Origin: CAZDHT01 sp964505325
Lineage (GTDB): Bacteria > Planctomycetota > PUPC01
DNA: 5,762 nt
Direction: 5' to 3'
Assembly (NCBI GenBank): GCA_964505325.1
Contig: CAZDHT010000302.1
Coordinates: 1-5,762, forward strand
A model generated the notes under the pieces. It ran no database searches, was not told the DNA's origin, and saw only the letters and a program-made list of their open reading frames with translations. Both the position numbers and the translations under genes were made by a program. How positions within the stretch are numbered: position 1 is the stretch's first letter; the number at the start of each line of letters is the position of its first letter. Below, one piece after another: positions 4,965 through 5,762 of this stretch.

Positions 4965-5699
4965 ATGTCTGTTGCCGTACTGGGAGACATCCATTCCAAC
5001 GTCGCCGCCTTCAAAGCGGTCCTCCAGAAGATCGACGAGCAAGGCATCAAGAGAATCCTCTTCGTCGGCGACCTGGTCGGATACAACGCCTCGCCGGCCG
5101 AGTGCATCCACTTCTTTCAGCAGCGTGACTGCGTCGGCGTCTCCGGCAATCACGACCGCTACACCACCGGCCAGGAGATGCGCGACGTCCGCGAGACCAC
5201 CGTCGAAGCCGTCGAGTACACCCGCAAGGCCATCGGTGAGAGCGGAATCAGCTTCCTGCGCAAGCTGCCCAACCTCCGCATGGTCGACCAGCGTTACATG
5301 ATCGTCCACGGCTCCATACTCGATCCCGACGAGTACATGCTCTCCAACGAAGTCATCGCCAAGAACGTCCAGGAGCTCCGCGACAACTACGCCGGGATCG
5401 ACATCTGCTTCTTCGGACACAGCCACTTTCCGGCGGTCATCGGGAACCGCAAAGTGGACATGCGGTTTCCCGAGACCCGCACCGTCAAGCTCGATCCGCT
5501 GAAGCAATACATGATCAACCCCGGCAGCGTCGGACAGCCGCGCGACGGGGTGCCGCTCGCCTCGTTCGCCGTTTTTGACCCCCAGGCGTACGCCGTCACG
5601 ATCACGCGAATCGAGTACGACGTCCAGGACGCCTACGACCGCATCATCAAGGCCGGCCTGGGCCGTGCGCTCGCCGACCGGCTCCTCGTCGGCCGGTAG
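4965..5699 (+). CDS. Calcineurin-like metallophosphoesterase (YfcE/MJ0936-like)
   Basis: A 244-residue dinuclear-metal phosphoesterase of the calcineurin-like superfamily, probably acting on small phosphodiesters or phosphomonoesters; the substrate cannot be inferred. All metal-ligand motifs are present: GDIHSN (7-12; Asp8, His10), GDLVGYN (35-41; Asp36), GNHDRY (61-66; Asn62, His63), VHGS (114-117; His115) and GHSH (151-154; His152, His154). NPGSVGQPRDG (185-195) is the usual loop near the end of the fold. Length and motif order are complete, with no signal peptide, so it is cytoplasmic. The ATG at 4965 starts the first beta-strand (VAVLGDIH) and lies 5 nt after the preceding stop. Upstream in-frame codons fall inside the previous gene. 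The ribosome binding site is weak (GGA, 8 nt upstream), consistent with coupled translation. Last gene of the operon. Confidence 0.9.
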   Translation: MSVAVLGDIHSNVAAFKAVLQKIDEQGIKRILFVGDLVGYNASPAECIHFFQQRDCVGVSGNHDRYTTGQEMRDVRETTVEAVEYTRKAIGESGISFLRKLPNLRMVDQRYMIVHGSILDPDEYMLSNEVIAKNVQELRDNYAGIDICFFGHSHFPAVIGNRKVDMRFPETRTVKLDPLKQYMINPGSVGQPRDGVPLASFAVFDPQAYAVTITRIEYDVQDAYDRIIKAGLGRALADRLLVGR

Positions 5700-5762
5700 C
5701 GGCGACCGGAAAGCGGGGACAGATAACTTTTTTCGCCGGGGCAACCCGCTCCGCGCAATGCT
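5700..5762. repeat. Putative dispersed intergenic repeat fragment (GGGGACAG motif)
   Basis: Non-coding end of the window. AAAGCGGGGACAGATAAC (5710-5727) followed by a run of six T resembles the GGGGACAG...TTT motifs I recall near IS200-like/REP-associated transposases in several bacterial phyla. This is recognition from memory and cannot be confirmed here. There is no strong hairpin before the T-run, so it is not a convincing terminator for the operon. Confidence 0.3.

Noticed and set aside
5677..5697. Hairpin ACCGGC / GCCGGT as operon terminator
   Set aside because: Only a 6-bp stem with a 9-nt loop, inside the coding end, with no T-run after it; likely chance in GC-rich sequence.
4581..5744. 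Long minus-strand open frame (387 codons) opposite the membrane protein and phosphoesterase genes
   Set aside because: It mirrors the phosphoesterase reading frame; its Val/Asp/Gly-rich composition is a complement artefact, and the plus-strand gene has all family motifs.
1..5762. CRISPR array, tRNA, rRNA, riboswitch, phage or defence system
   Set aside because: No direct repeat array, tRNA cloverleaf or rRNA-like stretch was seen, and all long frames are housekeeping or metabolic genes.

Overview
This GC-rich bacterial window holds seven protein-coding genes in two divergent transcription units, with repeat-like sequence at both edges. The NadK signature variants (TPLGSTAH, GGDGA), the gene mix and the edge repeats are compatible with Planctomycetota or a related phylum. 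That placement is from memory and weakly supported; no RNA gene is present to fix it.

Layout. Positions 1-163 are non-coding and carry a hairpin with a GTAG foot (REP-like). Positions 164-2158 (minus) encode an unusual 664-residue malic enzyme. Positions 2159-2282 are a compact bidirectional promoter region: two good sigma70-type promoters point away from each other, and their -35 boxes form a 6+6 bp inverted repeat. On the plus strand follow xseB (exonuclease VII small subunit), ispA (short-chain polyprenyl diphosphate synthase), nadK (NAD kinase), a two-cluster KorD-like ferredoxin, a small two-helix membrane protein of unknown function, and a calcineurin-like metallophosphoesterase. Gaps between these six genes are short (4-bp overlap to 65 nt) and no terminator is visible between them, so they probably form one operon. 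Positions 5700-5762 are non-coding and carry a GGGGACAG-type motif that looks like dispersed repeat sequence.

How the genes fit together. XseB serves DNA repair and IspA serves isoprenoid synthesis; this pairing is common in bacteria. NadK makes NADP+, and the divergent malic enzyme would use NAD(P)+ to turn malate into pyruvate, CO2 and NAD(P)H. The shared promoter region may therefore link NADP+ supply to NADPH production (inference).

The most notable item is the malic enzyme. It reads as a fused tandem duplication. The N-terminal copy has lost the Rossmann domain, the catalytic lysine and the metal ligands but keeps the catalytic-tyrosine motif YTPGV. The C-terminal copy keeps the lysine, metal ligands and Rossmann domain but has lost YTPGV, with Phe at the tyrosine position. 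This reciprocal loss suggests a single-chain pseudo-dimer with one composite active site.
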